Shown: positions 1 through 4,966, counted from the stretch's first letter. The stretch is 64,000 bases of DNA from a virus (IMGVR_UViG_3300032287_003559:1-64000); one strand, 5' to 3'. Numbers and translations are program-made. Notes: a model not told the origin generated them from the letters alone.

Positions 1-24
1 CTATAGTATGAACACCACTCAACC
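1..24 (+). promoter_or_regulatory. Repeat promoter element, copy A (cut by window edge)
   Basis: The window opens with the 3' end of an element that recurs at 1161, 1900, 2143 and 4480. What remains is the TATAGT box (2-7) and the CA-rich leader that follows it. The upstream CTCTGGGGCC part lies outside the window. It would drive the gene string starting at 26. That this is a -10 box is inference from the five-copy comparison. Confidence 0.6.
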
Positions 25-25
25 G

Positions 26-253
26 ATGATCGTCTCTGAAGTCTACTCCTACCACACAAATTGGAAGGAAGGTAAAGTTAATCAAATGTGGATTGAGCAG
101 ATTACTGATAAAGAGTGCGACAATCTCTACGTTGCTGTCGCACACAATCCCCGCAATGGTTCGACAATGGAGATGAGCAATCCCCGCACATCTTACCATG
201 AAACTCTAAACTGGGTTCGTCGGTATTGTGGTACTTTCTGTATTCTTCCCTGA
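26..253 (+). CDS. Small hypothetical protein, first gene of unit A
   Basis: Unrecognised 75-residue protein (MIVSEVYSYHTNW... to ...YCGTFCILP), polar, with four cysteines, two of them in the C-terminal CGTFC. An in-frame ATG at 8 exists but lies inside the TATAGT/leader part of the promoter repeat; two other repeat copies have GTG-TAA at that place, so 26 is preferred as start. There is no Shine-Dalgarno sequence; the leader is CA-rich. The stop overlaps the next ATG (TGATG), so it is translationally coupled to the signal-peptide gene at 253. Function unknown. Confidence 0.6.
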   Translation: MIVSEVYSYHTNWKEGKVNQMWIEQITDKECDNLYVAVAHNPRNGSTMEMSNPRTSYHETLNWVRRYCGTFCILP

Positions 254-375
254 TGCGATTCTTTCTTTCTTTTCTTCTCATCTTCGCGACTATTCCGAGT
301 GCATTTGCAACAGTAAATCCACAACAGGAACAACGCGCTGAACAATTCTGCCAAACTAACTCAAATCGCTGCTGA
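253..375 (+). CDS. Tiny secreted protein with signal peptide (40 aa)
   Basis: A 40-codon frame starts in the TGATG overlap with the previous gene. Residues 1-19 look like a signal peptide: MR, a hydrophobic core FFLSFLLIFATI, then PSAFA with an A-x-A type cleavage site. The mature part would be about 21 residues, Q/N-rich, with three cysteines (one central, two at the C-terminal RCC). No family is recognised. The position in an early-type gene string suggests an envelope-directed function such as superinfection exclusion, but that is only inference. A chance frame is possible at this length, though the tight coupling on both sides argues for a real gene. Confidence 0.5.
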   Translation: MRFFLSFLLIFATIPSAFATVNPQQEQRAEQFCQTNSNRC

Positions 376-377
376 TT

Positions 378-575
378 ATGCAATTCCAAGTTACTGAAAT
401 TGAGTTTGATTTTGATGATGATGAAGAGTTCACTCAACATCATTATGATAACATCACTGCCGACACTATCGGTATGATTTGGGAAGCAGATGATGAAGAT
501 GACCTAGTAGAAGAAATCACTGCTGCGACAGGTTGGTGTATCAAATCCATTGATTATCGTATCATTCTCAAATGA
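378..575 (+). CDS. Small acidic conserved cyanophage protein
   Basis: 65 residues, strongly acidic in the first half (FDFDDDEE) and around residues 37-44 (EADDEDDL), ending in an aromatic/basic segment (GWCIKSIDYRIILK). From memory, very similar small proteins with the WEADDEDDL...TGWCIKSIDYR pattern are common in T4-like cyanophages and are unnamed. It starts two bases after the preceding stop, and its own stop overlaps the next start by four bases (ATGA). Function unknown. Confidence 0.75.
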   Translation: MQFQVTEIEFDFDDDEEFTQHHYDNITADTIGMIWEADDEDDLVEEITAATGWCIKSIDYRIILK

Positions 576-733
576 AACACTCTAACACAGTTCGTATCAT
601 CGACAAACTGGGATTGTTCCCTGAGACTAAAGGTAAAGCACGTTACATCTCCGTCAAGACATACAATCATGCGATGGAGATTGTTGACGAACAAAACAAA
701 CTTGGTAACAAAGCTGTCCTGATTAACTGGTGA
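572..733 (+). CDS. Small basic hypothetical protein (53 aa)
   Basis: A 53-codon frame (MKHSNTVRIIDKLGLFPET... to ...KAVLINW) starts in the ATGA overlap with the acidic gene upstream. It is basic and mixed polar, with no membrane segment or metal-binding motif. The unbroken chain of 4-base overlaps in this string supports it being a gene. No family is recognised. Confidence 0.55.
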   Translation: MKHSNTVRIIDKLGLFPETKGKARYISVKTYNHAMEIVDEQNKLGNKAVLINW

Positions 734-750
734 TTTCCCTTCCTAATCCT

Positions 751-933
751 ATGTCTGAAACTCAAAAACGTGGTCTGAATGGATTAACTGAACTTGAGTT
801 CTTTTTGAATGAAAAGTGTCGCGAAGATCCTGACCTGTTAGCAACGATTATCAGTGAGTATGTTTGGAGTTTGACTCCTACTAAACTTGCTGAACTTGAG
901 GACTTTCTTGTAAACAACTTCGGAGACAACTGA
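751..933 (+). CDS. Small hypothetical protein, predicted alpha-helical
   Basis: 60 residues from ATG 751 (MSETQKRGLNGLTELEFFL...). An in-frame GTG at 730 overlaps the previous stop and would add seven residues; ATG 751 is preferred because the extension (ISLPNP) is unlike the rest. Content is Leu/Glu-rich, with a helical pattern in TPTKLAELEDFLVNNFGDN. Its stop overlaps the next ATG (TGATG). Function unknown. Confidence 0.6.
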   Translation: MSETQKRGLNGLTELEFFLNEKCREDPDLLATIISEYVWSLTPTKLAELEDFLVNNFGDN

Positions 934-1151
934 TGACTCTTTCACACGAACAAATCGAAGATCTGCGGCAGACTTATGCTGAAATGGTTGTTGATAGCAT
1001 GGACATGGAGACATTGGTATCATTTGCGATTGATTCGATTGTTGATGCTCTGCCTGTGAATGAGCAACAACTGAAACAAGAAATCATTGATCTTTATGAT
1101 GAAGAAATGTACGAAGATTTGCTGGAGAGTGTAACAAACTCAGCAGGTTGA
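933..1151 (+). CDS. Small acidic alpha-helical hypothetical protein
   Basis: 72 residues (MTLSHEQIEDLRQTYAEMV... to ...LLESVTNSAG), acidic and amphipathic, with no cysteine and no membrane segment. It is coupled to the preceding gene through TGATG. It is the last gene before promoter-repeat copy B, which begins ten bases after its stop, so unit A appears to end here without a visible terminator. No family recognised. Confidence 0.65.
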   Translation: MTLSHEQIEDLRQTYAEMVVDSMDMETLVSFAIDSIVDALPVNEQQLKQEIIDLYDEEMYEDLLESVTNSAG

Positions 1152-1160
1152 TAACTGAAA

Positions 1161-1193
1161 CTCTGGGGCCTTTAAATTGTCCCTATAGTATGA
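1161..1193 (+). promoter_or_regulatory. Repeat promoter element, copy B
   Basis: CTCTGGGGCC, then TTTAAATTGTCCC, then TATAGT (1184-1189). It differs from copies C and D at only one or two positions. There is no TTGACA-like -35 at 16-18 bp; the conserved GGGGCC block occupies that place, which would fit an activator-dependent promoter. It sits directly upstream of the gene at 1205. Confidence 0.65.
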
Positions 1194-1204
1194 GCAACAG
1201 TCAA

Positions 1205-1441
1205 ATGCAAACCACTTACACTTCGCCTGATACTGGCAAACTCTATCACATCATCGAATCGCAATCTGAGCGTGGTGCATGGGATGAGAATGGTAACTAT
1301 GCTCCGAAAGTTGTAACACAGTACAGCATCTATGATGACATGAAGATGGTGCAATTTGCATTTGATGAGAATGGAATTGCCAAATCTGTGAGACATCATG
1401 AAGGTTTTCATGATGGTTGGACTTCTTCCCGTTTCGACTGA
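1205..1441 (+). CDS. Hypothetical protein, first gene of unit B
   Basis: 78 residues from ATG 1205 (MQTTYTSPDTGKLYHIIES...). An ATG at 1190 also lies in frame, but it falls inside the TATAGTATGA part of the promoter repeat and would precede the expected transcription start. The protein is rich in Tyr, His and Asp (RHHEGFHDGW near the end). The N-terminal MQTxxxx matches the start of the gene at 1950 (MQTPKVY), which follows another repeat copy. Function unknown. Confidence 0.6.
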   Translation: MQTTYTSPDTGKLYHIIESQSERGAWDENGNYAPKVVTQYSIYDDMKMVQFAFDENGIAKSVRHHEGFHDGWTSSRFD

Positions 1442-1451
1442 TTTTACCACA

Positions 1452-1598
1452 ATGACATTCTCAACTGCTGAAATCTCTGCGCTTCGTTCACTCATTGAGT
1501 TTCATGATGATTGGGATGAAGTGAGCGAACTTCTGGGCACTGACATTGATACTTTGTATGAAAAAGTATGTGCTCTTGATGAGGTGATTGCGCAATGA
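1452..1598 (+). CDS. Small acidic hypothetical protein (48 aa)
   Basis: 48 residues from ATG 1452 (MTFSTAEISALRSLIEFHDD...). An in-frame ATG at 1398 lies inside the preceding gene and would give an unlikely 54-base overlap, so 1452 is chosen. The helical, acidic pattern DWDEVSELLGTDIDTLYEKV resembles a small DNA- or protein-binding helical bundle, but no family is recognised. Its stop overlaps the next ATG (ATGA). Confidence 0.55.
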   Translation: MTFSTAEISALRSLIEFHDDWDEVSELLGTDIDTLYEKVCALDEVIAQ

Positions 1599-1738
1599 TT
1601 CAGACGCAATTCTTTATTCTTACTTCTGAACAGTACGAAACATTTAATGATGAATCTGCTGCTGCTGGGGTTAGTCTCGATTACTTTCTTCTAGAGTTTT
1701 GTCAAATCGAAGGTGACTGGGTTAGTGTAGAAAACTGA
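1595..1738 (+). CDS. Small hypothetical protein (47 aa)
   Basis: A 47-codon frame (MIQTQFFILTSEQYETFNDE... to ...GDWVSVEN) in ATGA overlap with the upstream gene and TGATG overlap with the downstream one. Acidic, one cysteine, no membrane segment. Support comes only from the overlapping string. Function unknown. Confidence 0.5.
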   Translation: MIQTQFFILTSEQYETFNDESAAAGVSLDYFLLEFCQIEGDWVSVEN

Positions 1739-1893
1739 TGAGAAGCAGAACTTTAACATTCAAATCACCTGATAAAGTGAAACTGATCGCACTATTTTTC
1801 ATTGTTGGTATTGTTTTTTTCCCATCAGTTCGTCATGCTACTGCCTCTGCACTTCATACAACTGCTGACATTTTATCATCCGATTCTCAGTAA
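1738..1893 (+). CDS. Small membrane or secreted protein (51 aa)
   Basis: 51 residues with a basic N-terminus (MRSRTLTFKSPDKVK), a hydrophobic stretch LIALFFIVGIVFFPSV (about 16-31), and ATASA near residues 34-38 that could be a signal peptidase I site. It could be either a single-pass membrane protein or a precursor with about 13 mature residues. It is the last gene of unit B; its TAA starts the 38-bp block shared with copy D. Like the genes at 253 and 2518 it adds a tiny envelope-targeted product to an early-type unit. Confidence 0.5.
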   Translation: MRSRTLTFKSPDKVKLIALFFIVGIVFFPSVRHATASALHTTADILSSDSQ

Positions 1894-1899
1894 TCACAA

Positions 1900-1937
1900 C
1901 TCTGGGGCCTTGAAATTGTCCCTATAGTATGAACACC
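1900..1937 (+). promoter_or_regulatory. Repeat promoter element, copy C
   Basis: CTCTGGGGCCTTGAAA, TTGTCCC, TATAGT (1923-1928), then the CA-rich leader ACACCGCAACC. The stretch 1891-1928 is identical to 2134-2171 over 38 bases, including the TAATCACAA that ends the preceding coding unit in each case. Confidence 0.7.
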
Positions 1938-1949
1938 GCAACCAACCAA

Positions 1950-2135
1950 ATGCAAACCCCGAAAGTCTATGCTGTCATTGCTGGAAATGATTATGAAGGT
2001 GAAGATTTCGACACGCTGAAACTCTTTGATTGCAAATCTGCTGCAGAAAAGTATAAGGAAGAACTGGAAAAGGATTATGATTATGTGCTGATGGAAACGA
2101 AAGAAGTTTGTATGGAATCTGCAATCGCTGTCTAA
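1950..2135 (+). CDS. Hypothetical protein of single-gene unit C
   Basis: 61 residues from ATG 1950 (MQTPKVYAVIAGNDYEGED...). The ATG at 1929 in the same frame lies within the promoter repeat and is rejected for the reasons given for copy A. The sequence has an alternating hydrophobic start (KVYAVIAG), an acidic middle, and helical AAEKYKEELEKDY, suggesting a small alpha/beta fold. It is flanked on both sides by repeat copies C and D, so it seems to be a one-gene transcription unit. Function unknown. Confidence 0.65.
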   Translation: MQTPKVYAVIAGNDYEGEDFDTLKLFDCKSAAEKYKEELEKDYDYVLMETKEVCMESAIAV

Positions 2136-2180
2136 TCACAACTCTGGGGCCTTGAAATTGTCCCTATAGTGTAAGCACCA
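2134..2180 (+). promoter_or_regulatory. Repeat promoter element, copy D
   Basis: Same element as copy C with TATAGT at 2166-2171. The bases after the box read GTGTAAGCACC, so no ORF can start at the position where copies A, B and C have ATG. This is the main evidence that the box is a promoter rather than a start context. The real ATG of the next gene is 30 bases downstream. Confidence 0.7.
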
Positions 2181-2200
2181 CACCCAACCAACTTCCTACC

Positions 2201-2518
2201 ATGCGACTCATCGAACGTCAAATGAACAAAGCAATTCTGAACTCTCAGGATTGGAAATCTGACAACACTGAAGTTATCTATTCCCCCGAACGTGATGCAA
2301 GTTATGTAATGCTTCATGGCAATCACATTGCGACAATCAATGAGACTTCGCTTGAACTTTACACTTGTGGTTATAAAACAAACACCACCAAGTCTCGTCT
2401 CAATGCTATTCTGAAAGAGCACGGAAATGATGCCCGTATCTTTCAACGTAACTTCGAATGGTTTGTTGTAGATAACGATCAAACAGTTCCGTTCACTGAA
2501 GGAATGATCTTGGTCTGA
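2201..2518 (+). CDS. Hypothetical protein, first gene of unit D (105 aa)
   Basis: 105 residues (MRLIERQMNKAILNSQDWKSD...), with beta-type patterning in the middle (TEVIYSPERDASYVMLHGNHIATI) and a C-terminal DARIFQRNFEWFVVDND. From memory, T4-like and other phages carry small proteins with the pattern R..I..D.....N..V.Y......V.L.G..I, but I cannot name a family. A CA-rich leader without a Shine-Dalgarno sequence precedes the start. Its stop overlaps the next ATG (TGATG). Confidence 0.7.
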   Translation: MRLIERQMNKAILNSQDWKSDNTEVIYSPERDASYVMLHGNHIATINETSLELYTCGYKTNTTKSRLNAILKEHGNDARIFQRNFEWFVVDNDQTVPFTEGMILV

Positions 2519-2682
2519 TGAAAGTTATCACTGTTGCCCTATTCACTGTTATCTTTTTTGCCTCATGTGTCGTCGGTCTAAAAACAATCAATCCAAAGAT
2601 CGAAGCACAATGTATAGCAAAAGGAGGACAAGTCTTCACAACTCCTGGTAAGTTTAGTTCTTGTCTTTACTCTGCAAACTAA
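2518..2682 (+). CDS. Tiny secreted or lipoprotein-like protein (54 aa)
   Basis: 54 residues: MK, hydrophobic VITVALFTVIFFASC, then a polar mature part with two further cysteines (QCIAKGG and FSSCLYSAN). FASC partly fits a lipobox, so it could be a lipoprotein with Cys17 modified, or a secreted protein with a disulfide. It starts in TGATG overlap with the gene upstream. Third envelope-directed tiny gene of this block. Function unknown; superinfection exclusion is a guess. Confidence 0.55.
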   Translation: MKVITVALFTVIFFASCVVGLKTINPKIEAQCIAKGGQVFTTPGKFSSCLYSAN

Positions 2683-2699
2683 CACTCAACATCCCAAAC

Positions 2700-2882
2700 A
2701 TGATGATGACTAACGAACAAAAGCTTGAGGCATTGACTGATCTTCTATCCAATGTGATTCACTCTCTGGAGATGACAAAGTATGAGATTGAAGATGTATC
2801 AGAAGCAGCAAATGTTGTTCGTGAAGCAGACAACTATCACCAACAAATGCTAGACATTCTTCACTCTAACAACGCACAATGA
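2700..2882 (+). CDS. Small acidic helical hypothetical protein
   Basis: 60 residues if the first of three consecutive ATG codons (2700, 2703, 2706) is used: MMMTNEQKLEALTDLLSNV... . The whole protein looks alpha-helical and acidic. The ATGATGATG start repeats at the next gene (2879), whose first residues MMMTEN resemble MMMTNE here, so the two starts look duplicated. Its stop overlaps the next gene by four bases. Function unknown. Confidence 0.6.
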   Translation: MMMTNEQKLEALTDLLSNVIHSLEMTKYEIEDVSEAANVVREADNYHQQMLDILHSNNAQ

Positions 2883-3073
2883 TGATGACTGAAAATTATA
2901 CTGAACAAATTGACTTTCTTATTGCTGACACTCTAGAGAAAGTTCAACATCTAAATCCTGAACTTTATGGTCAATGGTATAGTAAACTCTATCCTCCTCA
3001 TGGTGATATTAAGAACTGGAATGTAGAGACGCTTCATACACTCGAACAACTCATTATTGATTATACAAAATGA
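2879..3073 (+). CDS. Small hypothetical protein (64 aa)
   Basis: 64 residues (MMMTENYTEQIDFLIADTL... to ...LHTLEQLIIDYTK), helical N-terminus, a central aromatic segment (YGQWYSKLYPPHGD), and a helical C-terminus. It begins with three ATG codons in overlap with the previous gene and ends in overlap with the next. No family recognised. Confidence 0.6.
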   Translation: MMMTENYTEQIDFLIADTLEKVQHLNPELYGQWYSKLYPPHGDIKNWNVETLHTLEQLIIDYTK

Positions 3074-3213
3074 CTGAAACTCAAGTGTTCACGATTCGCT
3101 ACTTTACGCCTTATCAACAACAATGGAGAACGCAAACGTTTTCTACACTTGATGAAGCACAAAGAATGGTCAGTTTCTATCAGTCTTGTGGTTCACCGTG
3201 CCATTTAGTTTAA
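3070..3213 (+). CDS. Small hypothetical protein (47 aa)
   Basis: 47 residues (MTETQVFTIRYFTPYQQQWR... to ...QSCGSPCHLV). A C-x(3)-C pair lies at the C-terminus. The N-terminal beta-like half and the TLDEAQRMVSFY helix resemble the gene at 4762, which also has a short strand followed by TINQAMVFVQSL, so the two may be distant paralogs. It starts in ATGA overlap; its TAA overlaps the following ATG (TAATG). Confidence 0.5.
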   Translation: MTETQVFTIRYFTPYQQQWRTQTFSTLDEAQRMVSFYQSCGSPCHLV

Positions 3214-3317
3214 TGTCTAAAGTTCTTGCCTTTCTTGATACTTTGACTGATGAACAGTTAGAGACATTGACTGATGAAGAAATCATCCAAATGATGAAAG
3301 AACAAGAGGAACAGTAA
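3213..3317 (+). CDS. Very small acidic protein (34 aa), last gene of unit D
   Basis: 34 residues, MSKVLAFLDTLTDEQLETLT followed by DEEIIQMMKEQEEQ. It contains the near repeat LTDEQLETLTDEE and is predicted fully helical. It starts in TAATG overlap. It is followed about 95 bases later by the terminator at 3413. Very short, so confidence rests on its place at the end of an overlapping string. Confidence 0.4.
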   Translation: MSKVLAFLDTLTDEQLETLTDEEIIQMMKEQEEQ

Positions 3318-3412
3318 GTATAAGAGAGGAAGGGAGTTTGCCTCTGTCATGTAAAGAAAGTGACTTCCGTAGAGTATAGATAATGCCTTAAACTTGTTGG
3401 TTGGTGGGTTAT

Positions 3413-3445
3413 AGAGAGAGGACTGGTAATCCTCTCTCTTTTTTT
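3413..3445 (+). terminator. Rho-independent terminator after unit D
   Basis: Perfect 10-bp stem AGAGAGAGGA / TCCTCTCTCT with loop CTGGTAA, followed by seven T residues (3439-3445). It closes the string that begins at promoter copy D. Confidence 0.9.
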
Positions 3446-3482
3446 ATGCTTACTTATACCAATATAGACGAAAAATGTGTAA

Positions 3483-3581
3483 ATGAAAACAATTAAAAAA
3501 TGTATTAAAAAACATATATGCCCTTTCATTCTCTCGCTATGTGTTTATGCTTTGTGTGTCTTTATGCGTGTAGAAGCATAA
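3483..3581 (+). CDS. Possible 32-aa membrane peptide
   Basis: ATG 3483 opens 32 codons: a basic start (MKTIKKCIKKH) and a hydrophobic, cysteine-rich segment ICPFILSLCVYALCVFM. It looks like a one-span membrane peptide or uncleaved signal. There is no promoter or Shine-Dalgarno site that I can see and it lies after a terminator, so it may be a chance frame in AT-rich intergenic DNA. Confidence 0.25.
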   Translation: MKTIKKCIKKHICPFILSLCVYALCVFMRVEA

Positions 3582-3741
3582 CGATTCTCCTGTAACTTAT
3601 GTCCTTAAAATCCTTCTAGACCTTGTTATCTTACACGTCATTGTATCACACTCCCGCATAAATCCGTCAACCCCCCACGGTCACAAAATCCCCACAATTC
3701 CCGCCCAGAATCCCCCGGAAGACCCCTAAATACCCCCAGAC
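3582..3741. other. Intergenic region with C-tract array (G-quadruplex motif on minus strand)
   Basis: No gene is visible. From 3671 the + strand carries C runs at 3671-3676, 3690-3693, 3700-3702, 3704-3706, 3712-3716, 3723-3726 and 3733-3737. The last six are separated by 6, 1, 5, 6 and 6 bases, so the minus strand satisfies the usual G-quadruplex pattern with spare tracts. This is striking in an AT-rich phage. It ends four bases before the -35 box of the promoter at 3742. Confidence 0.7.
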
Positions 3742-3771
3742 TTGACACACTACCTCACAGCATCTTATAAT
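3742..3771 (+). promoter_or_regulatory. Consensus sigma70-type early promoter
   Basis: TTGACA (3742-3747), 18-bp spacer, TATAAT (3766-3771). Both boxes are perfect. The leader that follows (CCACAACACCCAACG) is CA-rich like the leaders after the TATAGT repeats, which helps to align those repeats as promoters. Confidence 0.9.
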
Positions 3772-3800
3772 GGTTCCACAACACCCAACGGAGAGAGATC

Positions 3801-3974
3801 ATGTCGGTTGCGTATCATCAAGCTCAGAAGCAGCGTTATAGAATCACTCTGGAAATGTCAGTGCTAGCAGACTTTGACCCTCATCAAATTGACTGGGAGA
3901 AACTCTTCAAACTTGAGCCAAGTGAGAAGTGTGAAGCATACGTTGAGGACCTCGATTGCCCTTCTAAGTGGTAA
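3801..3974 (+). CDS. Small conserved cyanophage protein (57 aa)
   Basis: 57 residues (MSVAYHQAQKQRYRITLEMS... to ...YVEDLDCPSKW). From memory, cyanophages encode many small proteins of the pattern YR(I/V)TL......F.PH.I.WEKLF.LEP.E....YVEDL, all unnamed. Start ATG 3801 has the purine-rich GGAGAGAG a few bases upstream and lies about 22 bases after the expected transcription start of the consensus promoter. It is therefore likely a host-polymerase-transcribed early gene. Function unknown. Confidence 0.75.
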   Translation: MSVAYHQAQKQRYRITLEMSVLADFDPHQIDWEKLFKLEPSEKCEAYVEDLDCPSKW

Positions 3975-4016
3975 AACAGCACTTTTAGTTTTGATAGCAT
4001 ATTACATCTAAAAACC

Positions 4017-4024
4017 ACTAAATA
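4017..4024 (+). promoter_or_regulatory. Putative late promoter box (ACTAAATA)
   Basis: ACTAAATA, 28 bases upstream of the HNH gene, matches the CTAAATA form of the late box used elsewhere in this window (5368, 31929, 50282). It suggests the endonuclease gene is transcribed late, unlike its early neighbours. Confidence 0.5.
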
Positions 4025-4051
4025 ATGAGGTATTAAGTTATCAAAATACCT

Positions 4052-4507
4052 ATGAACTTATTAAGAGAAATTCTAATCGAAAGGTTGGGTGGAAAGTGTG
4101 TAGAATGTGGTCGAACTGAAACATTAGAGTTCGACCACATTGATCCCTCTACAAAGTCATTCAATATTGCATCAGGTTATAGCAAACCGAAAGAAGTTTT
4201 GTTAGCGGAAGTTGCAAAGTGTCAACTTCTATGTAACAAATGCCACATAGAAAAGAGTAAGAAAGACCTCAAGTTTCGCCCTAAAAATTGTGCTGGCGGC
4301 AGACCTCTTAAGTATAAAGATTTGGGTGTAGGAGTGATGATAAGGGTGCCCGAAAGTGTCACCTTTATTCTACCACAACTGCTAGACGTTATGCAACAGT
4401 TAGAGGAGAAGGGTGAGGATAGTCGTGAGGTGATTTTACAGGTCCTCAGTGACATCGAAGAACGTCTGAGTAACCGAAACTCTGGGGCCTTGAAAGTGTC
4501 CCTATAG
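4052..4507 (+). CDS. HNH endonuclease
   Basis: 151 residues. The N-terminal half is an HNH domain: C16-V-E-C19, then LEFDHIDP with the catalytic D-H (about 28-29), and LLCNKCHIEKSK, giving the second Cys pair and final His. Residues about 80-150 are a separate helical part (ESVTFILPQLLDVMQQLEEK). HNH enzymes of this kind are free-standing homing endonucleases in phages, cutting and spreading into related genomes; that role is inferred. A 14-bp perfect inverted repeat (4104-4141) lies in the codons between the first Cys pair and the DHID motif. The last codons read into promoter-repeat copy E and the stop TAG is part of its TATAGT box. It has its own late-type box. Confidence 0.9.
   Translation: MNLLREILIERLGGKCVECGRTETLEFDHIDPSTKSFNIASGYSKPKEVLLAEVAKCQLLCNKCHIEKSKKDLKFRPKNCAGGRPLKYKDLGVGVMIRVPESVTFILPQLLDVMQQLEEKGEDSREVILQVLSDIEERLSNRNSGALKVSL
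4104..4141 (+). repeat. 14-bp perfect inverted repeat inside the HNH gene
   Basis: Left arm AATGTGGTCGAACT (4104-4117), 10-nt spacer, right arm AGTTCGACCACATT (4128-4141). All 14 pairs match. In RNA it would be a very stable hairpin about 50 nt downstream of the start codon, encoding the region between the Cys pair and DHID. Confidence 0.9.
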
Positions 4508-4517
4508 TGTAAGGACA
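4480..4517 (+). promoter_or_regulatory. Repeat promoter element, copy E
   Basis: CTCTGGGGCCTTGAAA, GTGTCCC, TATAGT (4503-4508), then GTAAGGACAACC. One base differs from copies C and D up to the box. It overlaps the last codons of the HNH gene. The gene it serves starts at 4534, and the GTGTAA after the box again rules out a start codon there. Confidence 0.7.
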
Positions 4518-4533
4518 ACCCAACCGCCCTTAA

Positions 4534-4737
4534 ATGTCTCAAACCGCTCTGAACTTCGCTATCGAAAATGCCTTCCAATCTCTTGCTAAAAAGGATTGGA
4601 ATCTGTTCGATGCTTGGTATGAGCGTCTGCACAATGTTCAGATGATTGGTGATATTGAGCAGACTGAAATCATCGAATCTGAGTGGAACGCAACCAACCT
4701 GGATTTGATGCTTGCCGATGTTATGTCTGCTGCCTGA
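4534..4737 (+). CDS. Hypothetical protein, first gene of unit E
   Basis: 67 residues (MSQTALNFAIENAFQSLAKK... to ...LDLMLADVMSAA), mostly helical, slightly acidic, two Trp in the first half (DWNLFDAWYERL). No family recognised. The leader between the TATAGT box and the ATG is CA-rich (ACAACCCAACCGCCC), like those of the other repeat-driven genes. No Shine-Dalgarno sequence. Confidence 0.65.
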   Translation: MSQTALNFAIENAFQSLAKKDWNLFDAWYERLHNVQMIGDIEQTEIIESEWNATNLDLMLADVMSAA

Positions 4738-4761
4738 TTTCACCTCTTAACTAACACTCAA

Positions 4762-4923
4762 ATGACCCAAGTTCGCACCGTCACCTACACCAACGTTCGG
4801 GACAATGTAGAGCGTACTGTAGAGTTCCCCACTATCAATCAAGCGATGGTATTTGTGCAGTCTCTGCATATCGCTGGTGTGGATGCGATTGTTAATCTGC
4901 TACCTGAAGATGTAGCAGTCTGA
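4762..4923 (+). CDS. Small hypothetical protein (53 aa)
   Basis: 53 residues: strand-like MTQVRTVTYTNVRDNVERTV, then EFPTINQAMVFVQSLHIAGV and a short tail. The strand-helix layout resembles the gene at 3070. The start is 24 bases after the previous stop in a CA-rich spacer (CTAACACTCAA) without a Shine-Dalgarno site. Function unknown. Confidence 0.55.
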   Translation: MTQVRTVTYTNVRDNVERTVEFPTINQAMVFVQSLHIAGVDAIVNLLPEDVAV

Positions 4924-4966
4924 TATACTCAACTCCTGTCGCATGAGTATAAACTAGGCACCGCTC

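Noticed and set aside
3318-3412. Possible tRNA or structured RNA gene after unit D
   Set aside because: No acceptor/T-arm pattern with GGTTCRANNCC was found; the only strong structure is the terminator.
3347-3529. A 60-codon minus-strand frame with hydrophobic N-terminus
   Set aside because: It runs through the terminator hairpin of unit D, has low-complexity composition, and all supported genes are on the + strand.
1-4517. The repeated element as a CRISPR-like array or transposon end
   Set aside because: Copies are hundreds of bases apart with gene-sized, unequal spacing and are all in the same orientation directly before genes; no inverted termini or transposase.
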